A DNA stretch of 64,000 bases, taken from positions 144,001 through 208,000 of the forward strand of contig JASANC010003066.1 in the NCBI GenBank assembly GCA_030248135.1, given 5' to 3'. The notes below the pieces were generated by a model that saw only the letters and a program-made list of their open reading frames with translations, was not told the origin of the DNA and did no database searches. This DNA is from Theristus sp. LFF4_11. Taxonomy: Eukaryota > Nematoda > Chromadorea > Monhysterida > Xyalidae. Positions 25,001 to 36,065 of this stretch are shown piece by piece. The translations under genes were made by a program, and so were the position numbers. Numbering within the stretch: position 1 is the stretch's first letter; every line of letters begins with the position of its first letter.

Positions 25001-28000
25001 TTTTCATTTCTGGGCCGGTTTCACTAAATTCCACGGCCGATTCGCCCGAAATCGTCACGATTCGGTATCTAGAGTTGCTCACATGAAAAAACTAACACAA
25101 AATCCGTGATCAGTGTATTTAATTACCATGGAAAACACCGTTTTTTGTTTTTCATTTCTGGACCGATTTCGCCAATTTCGACGGCCGATTCGCCCGAAAT
25201 CGTCACGATTCGGTATCTAGAGTTGCTCACATAAGAAAACTAACCCAAAATCCGTGATCAGTGCATTGAATTACCATAAAAACGCCGTTTTCTTTTTTTT
25301 CATTTCTGGACCGATTTCGCTGAAGTCCACGGCCGATTCGCCCGAAATCGTCACGATTCGGTAACTAGAGTTGCTCACTTGAAAAAACTAACACAAAATC
25401 CGTGATCAGCGCATTGAATTACCCTGGAAAACACCCTTTTCTTATTTTTCGTTTCTGGACCGATTTCGCCAATTTCCACGGCCGATTCGCCCGAAATCGT
25501 CACGGTTCAGCATCTAGAGTAGCTCACGTAAGAAAACTAACCAAAATCCGTGATCACCGCATTGAATTACCCTGGAAAACATCTTTTTCTCGTTTTTCGT
25601 TTCCGGACCGATTTCGCCAATTTCCACGACCGATTCGCCCGAAATCGTCACGATTCAGTATCTAGAGTTGCTCACATAAGAAAACTAATCCAAAATCCGT
25701 AATCAGCGCATCGAATTACCATGGAAAACACCCTTTTCTTGTTTTTCGTTTCTGGACCGATTTCGCCAATTTCCACGGCCGATTCGCCCGAAATCGTCAC
25801 GATTCAGCATCTAGAGTTGCTCACGTAAGAAAACTAACCCAATATCCGTGATCAGCGCATTGAATTACCCTGGAAAACATTTTTTCTTGTTTTTCGTTTC
25901 TGGACCGATTTCGCCGATTTCCACGGCCGATTCGCCCGAAATCGTCACGATTCAGTATCTAGAGTTGCTCACGTAAGAAAACTAACCCAAAATCCGTGAT
26001 CAGCGCATTGAATTACTCTGGAAAACACCCTTTTCTTGTTTTTCATTTCTGGACCGATTTCGCCAATTTCGACGGCCGATTCGCCCGAAATCGTCACGAT
26101 TCGGTATCTAGAGTTGCTCACATAAGAAAACTAACCCAAAATCCGTGATCAGCGCATTGAATTACACTGGAAAACATAGTTTTCTTGTTTTTCATTTCTG
26201 GACCGATTTCGCCGATTTCCACGGCCGATTCGCCGGAAATCGTCACGATTCAGCATCTAGAGTTGCTCACGTAAGAAAACTAACCCAAAATCCGTGATCA
26301 GCGCATTGAATTACTACGGACTAGACCTTTTTCCTATTTTTTTGGTAGCTCAGACAAAATTTGTAAGAGTGAAAACTGATACTCAGTCAAAATGCTACGA
26401 ACTTTCAAAAATGCACAATTTTAACTCAAAAAAGTGCCCGGGCAAAAAAATAAACTAAATTTTCAGAAAATACGGATGAAATTACCCTAGGAAACATTTT
26501 TGTTGAACTGTGAAAGTGTCCCAGCCAAAAATTGAAAGGGCGAACACTTAAAACCAGGTGAAAACCCTCCAAACAATTAAAAATGCCCAATTTTTTACCC
26601 AAAAACAGGGTCTGGGTAAAAAATTAACCCGATTTTCAAAATCTCCGGATGGAATTACCCCAGGGGACATTTTTGTTCGACTGTGAAAGTGTCGCAGGCA
26701 AAAATTTAAAGGGCGAACACATGTTGATTACATAGCTGAAAAAAAAATACAAAGGGAAAGAAGTAACACTGTTTTCAGAATAGGTTTTTCGTGTCTACAG
26801 CGTATGAAAAGTAGTCGGATAAAAATTTTTTCGCGGCTCCAAGCACAACTTTGGGTGTTCGTTTCGTGTGCACAGTGCCAAGTTTGTGGCTTATACTATG
26901 CTCGCTGGACGCAGCGAGCAAATTTGAAAAAAGCGCGCGAGGGGATAACGGCTCATATTATGCGTGATGCGCTGTCCGCTCGCTGGCGCTCGCTCGCGCA
27001 TCCGCATGATAGCGCCACAGCCGTTTTGCCCGTGTTTAGATTTTATATTTTAAGAAGTATTTTATAAAAGACCGAATGTGCGAGCAACTTTTTTAACGCG
27101 TTTTTTCTCGTTGCAGCCATAGCGCAGCGGTATCGCTCCCGCTTGGGAGGGCGGGGGCCTTAGGGGAACAAATCCCATCGTTGCAAGGAAACTTTTAATT
27201 TTTTTTATTGTTTTCGGTCAAACTTCGTGCTTATCAGCAAGCTGCGTTCTCCTGACCTATTCCTGACATCATAAATGAATGGAATAGCCGAGTAAACATG
27301 GCATTGTTTCAAGATGCAAGAAGCGCGCGAAATTTTATTGAAAGAAAAAATAGTTTCTAAAAGCCAATTGTGCATCAAATCAATCGGTTTTTCAAAACTG
27401 CGACTAATTCCGCCATGGTGGAGAATACAAGAACTGCCTTATTTATTCGGCCATACTGTACTACTGGAGTTTGTCTTTGTCCATGTACAGACTTGTGTGA
27501 CGTCCGATGTTTTATTATTCGATATTTTCGTGAACTTTTTCATACAATGAGAAAAATAAGAAATTTTCAAGCAATGATAAGAAAACCAAAGAGTGTTGCG
27601 ATTGATGACGCCCCTGCAGGCTTCATGGTGTACAGTGCGGCCGGGGAGCTGTGTCCGCAGGCGTCGCTGGCGAAGACGTTGGCCGTCTCGTGCACGCTTG
27701 ACCACGCCTGCTGGGCGCTCGCCGCCTTCATGTAATGCGTTTGAACCGGTTTTGAATGCGAAACGAAAACGTGATTCACTCAGATTGGTGCTTTGCCAAT
27801 TTTGAATTCCCACGTCATGGGTGCAACTGTTTACCTACCGTATTACCCCCAATAAACCCCCATGGGGGACTAATACGTCAGTGACTTTTAGGGGTAGGGG
27901 TTTATTTGTGGGGGGGGATTAATGGTGGGGGGGGGGCTTTATTTACAAACAAATTCTAGGGGTGGGGGTTATTGAAAAATGGCAAAAATACCTTGCATGG

Positions 28001-28570
28001 CAGGCAAGAAAGTTGCAGAAACTTCTACTGTACATAAAATTTTTCTTTTACAACAGCCTTTTGTAATGAAATTACCATTAACTCATCCATTTGGGGCCTT
28101 TGGTAGCACAATTTCATCATTTTCACTGCAACCAGCCACTGAATTCGCTGGGTATGTGTTTCAAACAGGTTTCCAATAATCCCCCATGGGGGATTATTTG
28201 TGGGGGGAGGGGGGATTATTCGGAAACTTGTCGTGGTGGTGGGGGTTCATTGGTGGGGGGGATTAATGATGGGGGGGGGGGTTAATGGGGGTAATTATCT
28301 ATGCGCGCATTGAGTCTCGGGATCAATCTAAAAGATCATACTGAATCGCACAGGTGGCCAATGTTGCGTTTCTGGCTTGGTGCCGGCGTCGTGGTGCCGT
28401 TCGCCATGCACGCTCTGGCGTCGTTCATGTTTCTGTCCGTCTATTTGCCGGACACGAGCGGACTGACCGTGGACGAAGTGGCGAAAAACTGGCTGCCGCT
28501 GCATCCGTCAATGACCGAGATGCAACTGCTCGACAAACGATATGCGGACGACGAACAAGAACAGTTGTGA
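19094..28570 (+). CDS. GLUT/SLC2-like major facilitator transporter
   Basis: Ten exons (19094-19305, 19690-19839, 20147-20243, 20701-20827, 21357-21472, 21727-21904, 22032-22096, 22560-22755, 27620-27731, 28354-28570) join in phase to 489 residues, the size of a 12-helix SLC2 carrier. Family marks in order: helix 1 (SGVYWGVSSNALEP), LWSMVAT of helix 2, the RRLGKRD loop after helix 2, SRVFAGFTYAF and EVSPPEHRD in the helix 4-5 region, VPQSPKFCYLGQGDE for the PESPR motif, LLRILRSPQMRWPL before helix 7, ELCPQ for the helix 10 motif, and YLPDTSGLTVDEVA for the PETKG signature. Several sugar-contact residues of true GLUTs are replaced: QQLSGIN is TTVAAGAP and GPxPxxWF is degraded. The substrate is therefore uncertain. 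An alternative exon 2 donor at 19833 is also in phase. Intron 8 is 4.9 kb and repeat-filled. Confidence 0.88.
21105..21303 (+). mobile_element. tRNA-derived SINE with (AAC)n tail, carrier intron 4
   Basis: Starts with a tRNA-like head, CCCTCGTGGCCTGGTGGTAG, with box A TGGCCTGGTGG, and has box B GGATCGAGCCC and a closing CGAGGGG that pairs with the start. A body of about 100 bp unrelated to tRNA follows, then five to six AAC triplets. This is the RNA polymerase III SINE plan: tRNA head, body, simple tail. The centre of the head is the palindrome AGACTGCAGTCT, which leaves no normal anticodon loop, so it is not a tRNA gene. Confidence 0.75.
22782..22928. mobile_element. MITE with TACAGTCGAAC ends, copy 2
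   Basis: Begins TACAGTCGAACTTTG, has the arm CAGCTGATTGGTTGGTGATG and ends GAGTTCGACTGT. It lies 26 bases beyond the donor of carrier exon 8. Confidence 0.75.
23225..23400 (+). mobile_element. Fragment of the 1-kb TIR element
   Basis: Matches the terminal part of the element at 62223-63282 in the same orientation, including CTCAGCTCGACGAGACGCTT and the following AT-rich tract. It is more diverged than the two edge copies, so it is an older insertion in carrier intron 8. Confidence 0.7.
23719..24751. mobile_element. 1-kb foldback/TIR element with a nested MITE
   Basis: About 145-bp inverted repeats at both ends are nearly perfect: the left starts TTATCTAAAAATGCGGGAGA and the right ends with its complement. 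The element is flanked by TA on both sides, as in Tc1/mariner-type insertions. The centre contains a full TACAGTATGGCC-family MITE (23972-24239). No transposase frame is visible, so it is non-autonomous. Confidence 0.85.
23972..24239. mobile_element. Nested MITE of the TACAGTATGGCC family
   Basis: Reverse-oriented copy of the 10035-10304 element, about 268 bp, including the AAATTCGCGCGCTCCTTGCA segment. Its position inside the larger TIR element shows that it inserted later. Confidence 0.8.
24842..26330 (+). repeat. Satellite array, ~149-bp unit, ten copies
   Basis: Ten tandem units spaced about 145-153 bp apart. Each has GGACCGATTTCGCC, the conserved core CGGCCGATTCGCCCGAAATC, GTCACGATTC, a TCTAGAGTTGCTCAC block, AATCCGTGATCAGCGCATTG and AATTACC. 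Copies differ by point changes; the first and last are the most diverged. It lies entirely within intron 8 of the carrier gene. Confidence 0.92.
26440..26730 (+). repeat. Two-copy degenerate repeat after the satellite
   Basis: Two related units of about 165 bp, each with CGGATG(A/G)AATTACCC, ACATTTTTGTT, CTGTGAAAGTGTC and AAAGGGCGAACAC. They follow the satellite and share its AATTACC element, so they may be remote satellite relatives. Confidence 0.6.
27055..27190 (+). repeat. tRNA-like dispersed repeat, copy 2
   Basis: Same family as 13800-13925. The head TTGCAGCCATAGCGCAGCGG fits a polymerase III box A (TAGCGCAGCGG); box B is degenerate (GGGGAACAAATCCC). CCCGC and GCGGG flank a possible loop TTGGGAGG of eight bases, not a normal seven-base anticodon loop. 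Confidence 0.5.
27836..28295. mobile_element. G-rich MITE with TACCGTATTACC ends, copy 2
   Basis: Second copy of the 2869-3322 element, with the same ends, the CCCCCATGGGGG blocks, long G runs and a nearly identical centre (about 28020-28175). It lies in carrier intron 9. The right end (GGTAATTATC) is more decayed. Confidence 0.8.
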
Positions 28571-28890
28571 TGTGTGGAAATGAATTTATTGGTAAAAACA
28601 GAGACTGTCGATTTGGTTAAAAGCTGTCGATGGGGCCATCGTTCAGCTTCCGTTTTTTGAGAAACTCGCTCTCTCACGAAAAACCATATTGTTCCAAAAC
28701 TGTGTGAAAAAGATAACGTTGTGTGTGTTTCAAATCCAAAGCGACTGCATTCCAGTTTGGCTTAAGTGTAGTTTGTTCATCATTTGCATTCAAAATATGG
28801 TCGGGTCAAAAATCAACACTGTTTCAGCCATTCCTCCAAATTTGTGGTAGCGATATGTAATGTACTGTCGTGTGAATTTTATTGTTGATG

Positions 28891-28896
28891 AATAAA
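28891..28896 (+). promoter_or_regulatory. Probable polyadenylation signal of the carrier gene
   Basis: AATAAA about 320 bases after the carrier stop codon and before the golgin 5' region, on the right strand. Confidence 0.5.
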
Positions 28897-29286
28897 GCAA
28901 TTAATTTTTATTTTGTAAAATGAAAACTCGTGAGCAACTCACGAACACACACGGTCATTTTATATGCAAGCTGGCGAATGCGACCCCTTTTCACACGTTT
29001 TAAGCACACGAAAACGCAGTGATTGGGTGAAAAAGTGACGTCATTCGTCAGTGTCACGTCATGTCAGTGAACGAAAGAGGAACGAAATAAAAGCGAAACG
29101 GACTTTGGAGTTTGACTTTGCCCTTGTCTTGCAGAAAACGACAAAAAAACAAAAACTCGCCGTTCAATCTTTTTGCATGTCGTGCGAGTCTCGATAATAG
29201 ATAAAAAGTGCGCGTTGCGCTGCACTGCACTGCACACAGACGAACAAACAAACAACAGACGATGACAAAATCAAAAGAGTGAGGAA

Positions 29287-32200
29287 ATGTTCAAGAATTT
29301 GAAACGACAAATTGAGGCTGAAACAAGCGGGGGTGGCGGCGGCGGGCCAACATCGTCTGCGGTTGCAGCGGCACTGTCAAATCCGCCGACCTCTGCGGTA
29401 CTGGTGCACACTTTGGATGGCGTCGCCGTCGCGAATGCGCACAACAATGTGGAAAACTTGCGTAAGACAGCTTTTTTGGCTTTTTTTGCTCGCTTGCGCG
29501 CACAGTTCACGCTCACGCACGACGCCACGGCATTGGAATTTGAAACAGTGGAACACAACACAATCGAAATTAAAAATATGGCGTTTTCGTCACGATTTGT
29601 TCTGCCGTGCTTGTTCATAAATTCGCACAGCAGAGACAGAACATTATTTTGTGTTTCAGAAACCGTAAAAGTGAGAGTTTGCACAACAGAAAACCCGTCT
29701 CACACATTCATTCATGCTTCTCGTCGCAACTTGGCCACCAAATGCCGTGTGGTGACGTTTTTACACCTAGACGGAATTTCAGTTGGCGCCAACGGCGTGT
29801 ACCAAACATCGGCCGCAGGCACCTCTCAATCGGACGACGATCAATTGCCGACAATCGTGCGCTCGTCTGCGAAAATGACACCAGTCATAATCCGAGACGG
29901 AGGTGGAGGATCTCCTGCGGTGGAAAACTTGATCAGCAACAACAACGAATGCACAAACAATTCCAGCAACGGCAGAAACCTCGCAAGTAGCAATAGTGCT
30001 AGTGCCAGTGTGATTCAGTCGTCGTCCGGCAGTCACGAGCTGCGAACGAGGTACAACAGCCTCGAAAGCGCCTACGAGTCGTATCGAAAGAAAACCTCCG
30101 ATCTGTTGGCGAAGAAAGACTCGCACATCGCGCGCTTACAGGTGGAGAATCGCTTGTTGGTTGTTGTTCAACGCGATTTTCGCAGAATGCTAATGTAACA
30201 CAATGCTTGTTTATCACTGCAAAATCTACACTGTTTTTCAGTTTTTCTTCTCTCGTCTGAAATGATTTCAACCCCGGATCCCTTTGACTCGCAGGCGCGC
30301 ATCGACACGCTTGAGCAGCGAGTGGCGCAGTTGTCCGGCGGTGGTCAGCTGCACAGTTTGCTCGCGGAACGGGACGCCCTGAAGGACAAGGCCGAACGAC
30401 TCGAAGCTGCGTACGAACTGGAACGGGCCGACTGGCAAACGCAGGTGGCTGAGTGAACGCCATGGAGTTTGGCGTCTAAATCAAACACAACCATTCATGC
30501 TAAAATTGAATTGGGGTCATTTTGTGGTGTCTGCTGCTGCTCAGTCACACACAAGCAAGTGCAGACAGAACAGACCATATGCTGATTGCACAAAATGCCA
30601 AGTTTTTGTTCTGCAAATCATCGCGCAGTAGTGAAACAAAATGAATAAAAACCATTTCAACTGCAGGTGGCCGCATTAACAGCGACCAACGCAAAACTAA
30701 CCGCTCAACTCGACTCGTTGCGTCGTGACTGCGCGTGCGACCAACTGCGGCTCGATCTCGACCAGGCGAAACGCGACTTGAGCATTCAGACGATGCAACA
30801 AGAGAAACTGCAACTGAGGAACACCGAATTGGAGCGAAGCCTCCGGAGCAGCGTGGCGCTGTTGGAGACGCATCAGGCGACCATCAACGGGCAACGCGCC
30901 GATTTGATTGCGACGAAACGCCAGTGCATTGAGCTGCTGAAGATGATCGAGACGAACGAGAGCGATCAGTCGCAGCAGATGGACGCGTTGCAGGTGAATG
31001 GTGAAGCGTCATTGGTTGATTGATTGATTGGTGTGAAGCGTCATTGGTTGATTGATTGATTGGTGTAAAGCGTCATTGGTTGATTGATTGATTGGTGTGA
31101 AGCGTCATTGGTTGATTGATTGATTGGTGTGAAGCGTCATTGGTTGATTGATTGATTGGTGTGAAGCGTCATTGGTTGATTGATTGATTGGTGTGAAGCG
31201 TCATTGGTTGATTGATTGATTGGTGTGAAGCGTCATTGTGGTGTGAAGCGTCATTGGTTGATTGATTGATTGGTGTGAAGCGTCATTGGTTGATTGATTG
31301 ATTGGTGTGAAGCGTCATTGGTTGATTGATTGATTGGTGTGAAGCGGCGCAGCTTCTGGTCGCATCCAATCAAACGCACTGGCACACGCACACGTGCACC
31401 ATCAGTTCCCTCATGTGTGCCTGGCAGCGTGCGTTTCGTGGTGTCCGCTGCGCTGGTGTGATCATCATGTCCACAAATCACCCTTTCACGCTCAGTAGTT
31501 CACCGACCAGACACTATAATTGCCTCACAGAATCACGTTTTCAAATGGCATTATTTCCAATTTCAATGTTCATTTTTTCACAGGAAGAGCTGTTCAGCTA
31601 TGAGCAGCTGGACTTGCAAAGTGAGCAACGAGTCTGCACGCTCGCGAACCAATTAGAAGAGCTCGAGGGGGCGCTGGAGACGAGCGATCGAAGTTTGACC
31701 GCGCTGAACTCGCATCTGCACGTTAAGGTCGGTTGCCGTCGGTGGTTTGCAGCAGTGAAGACCGTTTGCCACAAAGCACTCTGCTGAATAGACCGTCATG
31801 CATGAAGCCTTGGTCGGAAACCGTGAACGATTTTTGCGATGTACCGTTACTTGGTTCGAGCGCACACACACTGTGCCAGTGTGTTTGTATGTGTAATAAA
31901 ACGACGTGGCTTATAAAATGGACGATCTTTAGACTTTCCACGAGAAAAATGCATTCAATCGACCATTTCTTGCAGGAGCACACCATCGACGAGCTCCAGC
32001 AGAAAATTCACCTGGCCGAAACAAACAAAATACGCCACCGAGATGTGATTGAGAATCTCAGGTATGGTCCGGTTGGAAAAGTGCTTTCTTTTCAACGTGC
32101 TCTTCAGTTTGAAGACCGTCAACATGCATTTCAAGTGTCAATGTTGCACACAGCGACAGCACACAATGAACACTCATGGAATGGGGTGTGCCTCGTGCGT

Positions 32201-34281
32201 CACCACGTGTTGTTTGTGTGTGTGTGTGCCAGTGTGTTTGCGTGCGCGTGACACAGTATCTGCCTGAAATCTCACGGTGATGACTTGGAACTGGATTGAA
32301 TGGCTACAGTGCATTGTAGTTCGTTTTGTTCAGCCCCGTGCGGCACAGTGTTTCAATTCAACCTGCATTCGGCGGTGTTGGTCACAAACGTCACGTCACC
32401 TCCGTTTTTGCACTCTCTCAAACTTTTGCAAATTTTTCGCTTGCTGCAGAGATGATCTGGATCGGCATCGTGACAAATGTCGTACACTGACGAAGGAGCG
32501 AGACGAGCTGCTGCTACGCAACGCACAGCTCGCGCACGAGGTCGAGCTCGCCAAGAAGGACTACAGGCACGAGGACCACCAGACGCAGCTGGCGCTCTCG
32601 CAGGTAGCGCTTTGTTTTTTTTTATAGTTGCACACTTCTGTTCTGTGACAACGGAACTTGGCAAAGGTGCACAAGCAAACGTGCCGTTTCAGGACCATTA
32701 CTTTGTACCGTATTACCTGGGTCTCGACACGATCGGTGTCAAGACCCGATTCTGTTTTGAATCCGCACTGCTTCGAAAGATCATCAAAGCGATTCTATTG
32801 TATCGATCAGAATACTCTTTGTCTGCTCCAAAGGTTCTGTAACATTTTTGGATTTTTTGCGATCATCTAGTGAAGATGTTTTTAACTTTTCGTGATTTCA
32901 TGTGGTTGTTTGAACACCGGATACACGACGCAGCCACTGGCCCCAGTGTCGTGTATTCTGTTGTTGTTCTTTGGCCGGTGCGCAACGCTCCGGAGGGGAG
33001 AAGCCGAGTTGCTGGCGTTTGCGACCGATGCGGCCGATTCCACTCGGAGGAAGCGCCAGCGTCGTAACCTAATGTCGTATTCTCGTTGCAGCTGACGCAG
33101 AAGATCGTGTCGTTGGAGGCGACGGTGTGCGACCGCGACGAGACCATCCGCGAGCAGACGCAACGTCTCACGCGTCTCCGGCAGCTCGCTAACAATCGTG
33201 CGCAGCTGGTTCGCAATCGTTCGCCACTAACGAGCACGAAACTGCGCTGATCTGCACGGAAAATCTGGCAATCTGATGCTGATTGGCGGCATTTTGACTT
33301 GTATTCCATACGGTCGACTGCTAGATTTTCAGTACTTGTTTCTCGATTGCACAGTTTTGTGGCGCTTTGAAGTTTTTTTTACCGCGGCTTGTTCTAATAA
33401 ACCGTTTTCAGGATTCAGCTTGTGCTTTTTGCACTCGAAGCTTTGTGTGCAAAACCGAGTTTTATTCAGGTCGCGCAAAAGATGTGCATATCCCGTTATT
33501 GTTGTCGGTTGGGGTGTTGTTGCACAGTGGCCAACAAACACACTGGCACACACACACCCATGCAATGATACACCCATTGCACTGTTTGCTTACCGGTGTG
33601 TGTGTAAGTGTAAGCTCCTTGCTTGAAGACCGTGCACTTTATTCATTCATTCATTCATTTTATTTCGCAAGAATGCTGGAAGCTCCGATGTTAAGGCAGC
33701 AGACAGCATGAGATACGGAGACTTGTAAAACAACATAAAAACACAAAAAACGAACGTCTTGCAAAAAAACAATACGTGTTGCAACCACGTTGCAGCAAGT
33801 GTTTGAGGCAACACATGTTGCAGGAAGTGCGTGTTCTTTTGGTCTTTAGACAAGGAAGCTTATCATTAGCAGCGGCTGGTTGTTCCTTCTACAGTCGAAC
33901 TCTAAATTATAGGCAATCAGCTGATTGATTGGTTGGTGATGTACGTGATGCATGCATTCTGTGTAGGGCATTGCTGTGGGGGCGGAGTCTGTCCGTGCAC
34001 AGAAAGCATGCGTCACGTGCATCACCAACCAATCAGCTGATTGCCTATAATTTCGAGGTCTACTGCAGTGCTAACGGTCGTGCTTTCAGAACGACAACAC
34101 CAGCTTTGAGTACCTTCGCAACGTCATGTTTCGCTACATCACCGCCAGTGATCACGAGGCCGAGTCGCTCGTGAAGGCCGTCTCGACGTTGCTGCGGTTG
34201 AATCCGAACGAAGAAGACTTGGTGAAGCACACGCTGCAATGGAAACAAAGCTGGCTGCCGCTGCCAAAACCGTCCAAGTGA
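29287..34281 (+). CDS. GRIP-domain golgin (golgin-97/golgin-245 type)
   Basis: Nine exons (29287-29461, 29783-30141, 30295-30444, 30667-30993, 31584-31727, 31976-32061, 32450-32603, 33092-33208, 34090-34281) join in phase to 567 residues. The N-terminus MFKNLKRQIEAET resembles that of golgin-97 and golgin-245. A Gly/Ser/Asn-rich stretch follows, then long coiled coil (for example ARIDTLEQRVAQL and the QQEKLQLRNTELERSLRSS segment). The last exon is a GRIP domain: FEYLRNVMFRYITAS, then AVSTLLRLNPNEEDLV and LQWKQSW, including the Tyr that contacts ARL1. Such proteins sit on the trans-Golgi and tether vesicles. At 567 residues it is shorter than vertebrate golgin-97. The ends of exons 2 (alternative donor near 30160) and 8 are the least certain. 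Confidence 0.88.
31010..31346 (+). repeat. 32-bp tandem repeat in golgin intron 4
   Basis: About ten nearly identical units of GTGAAGCGTCATTGGTTGAT plus TGATTGATTG, one shortened. It begins 15 bases after the exon 4 donor. Each unit carries ATTGG (inverted CCAAT) motifs. Confidence 0.9.
33890..34066. mobile_element. MITE with TACAGTCGAAC ends, copy 3
   Basis: Starts TACAGTCGAACTCTAAATTA, has arms with CAATCAGCTGATTGATTGGT and its mirror, and ends near TTTCGAGGTCTACTG. It is the clearest palindrome of the family and ends about 20 bases upstream of the last golgin exon. Confidence 0.8.
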
Positions 34282-36065
34282 TTTCGTGCCGTCGGTGTTG
34301 TGTCGTCGAGTGTCAGTAAACAGTTGTGGCGAGGGCGTTGTTGTTTGGTCTCGCCTCTCGACGCGCGATTTCACTGCAGTTTAGTGTTTGGGTTGGTCGT
34401 GCAAGTTTATGAGAACAATCATAAGGAAACTCGATAGTGGTGTTTCCGTAGTAGCCTTGCTGATAGAGACGTGTATTTGTGGTGGGATCGCGTCGTTGAG
34501 ATGAGATGATTTCGTTGTTTCGACATTCGACGGTGCAAACACTGGAGCACACACTTCAAGCTGATTGGCTGCGTTTTGGTACCGGACGGATTTGATTCGT
34601 TCTCGCCGTAGTACTGCCATCTTCGTGCAGCCAATCTGCGTTCACTTTAAGCGTTATTTGAAACTGATTAGAAGCTAGTGTTTGCTCCCAATACAGCACA
34701 AACGTATTTTTTTACTCCTGTATGTAACAGCACGATTGTATGCACGCTACTGATTGGCTGCATTTGCATCTCGTGCAGTGCTGGTTGGTTGAAAGAGATG
34801 TACAGCCAATCTGCCCGCTCTTCTTCCTGCTCTGGAAACTTTTATTTATACCTTTTGTGAAACAATCAGTATTCACGCGCATTGATTCCGTCTCAGCTCA
34901 GCTACTTTGGTTGTGGTATATTTCTTGATATTGTTCTGTTTACTTTTGCAGAATGTTTTTTCTGTGACACAGCCCATCTTTACTTGTTTGCTGTATTGCG
35001 TTTGTTTGTGCCTTACGAATTTTCGCTCTTTCTTTATTTTCTCTTTCTTTCGGTCGCTTTCTTGAAGATAGTTAAGTTTTGAAAAGCTGCGGTTTGTGCC
35101 ATGCGTTTTGCCCATTTTCAAATTTTTATTTTCACATTAAAAGATAAATCGCTTCTGAATATTCTGTGCTGTGTTGCTTTTTCTTGTACATACCATTATA
35201 TCCATTCGCTGGAAAATGTTATTCGTTTTATATTTTTTGGGATGATGACTGCTAATTTCGTTAATTGAGGTCAGTGAAGAAGGGAGACTTTGTCATGGTT
35301 GAATGCCAAAACTTGTGGACCTTGATATGATAGAACCCGCACTTTGTATGCCCTGTACGACTGTCATTTTGGCATTGGATTCTATTTCAATCAGCTCATT
35401 GGGGTGGGATGTTACTTGCCATATTTTAATTTTTTTTTAAATTTCTCAAGTGATTAGACCAGGGTTTCAAATAAAAACGTTTGTGAGGACACTGAACGCC
35501 CGGACAGCATTTTTCTTAAGCTTTTTTGCTTAATGCTTTAGAATGCTTCTTAATGCTTCAGAATTTTTCGCAAGCTGCCAGTGGCAGGCAGGTGAACGTG
35601 CCAATTACGCTCACTCAGAGACTTTCTTCTGCTACCACAGCTCTCAGAGAAATGTTGTATGGGTGTTCAGAGTGAAGGAGTGGAAGCTGGCAATCAAATT
35701 GGTTATGTTGTCATGGTTTTTTTAAAGTGAATATTGTTTCGAGTGACTGATTTGCAACAAATAAACATATACTTCGTATCAGATGCCAAATAAAGTTCAC
35801 AGCGGTTCAGAGAAGAGTAACAACGAAATTGCTGACAAACAAAACAGAAAAAATAATGTAGAAATCTGCAAAAAATCGAAACAAAATCGGCGCGGTCACC
35901 AATCACCGATGCGTTGTTTTTCTCGAAAAAAATATCTTGGGTTGACCGTTCATACAACCTCCAACAACTGTTGTTGATGGCTAGTAGCATCGTGAATCAT
36001 GTCCACTGACAAATCTTTAAATTCGACAATTCTCTCGAATCTCAAAATAAAAAAAATGCAATGCG
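34282..36065. other. Convergent intergenic spacer, no gene seen
   Basis: Lies between the 3' ends of the golgin (+) and the kinase gene (-). AT-rich; open frames are short and overlapping. It must hold both 3' UTRs. Confidence 0.5.

Noticed and set aside
24842..26330. A CRISPR-like array
   Set aside because: Units are contiguous at ~149 bp with no unique spacers, and the DNA is eukaryotic.
27116..27187. A functional tRNA-Pro gene
   Set aside because: The possible anticodon loop has eight bases, box B is degenerate and acceptor pairing is poor; a sister copy exists at 13869.
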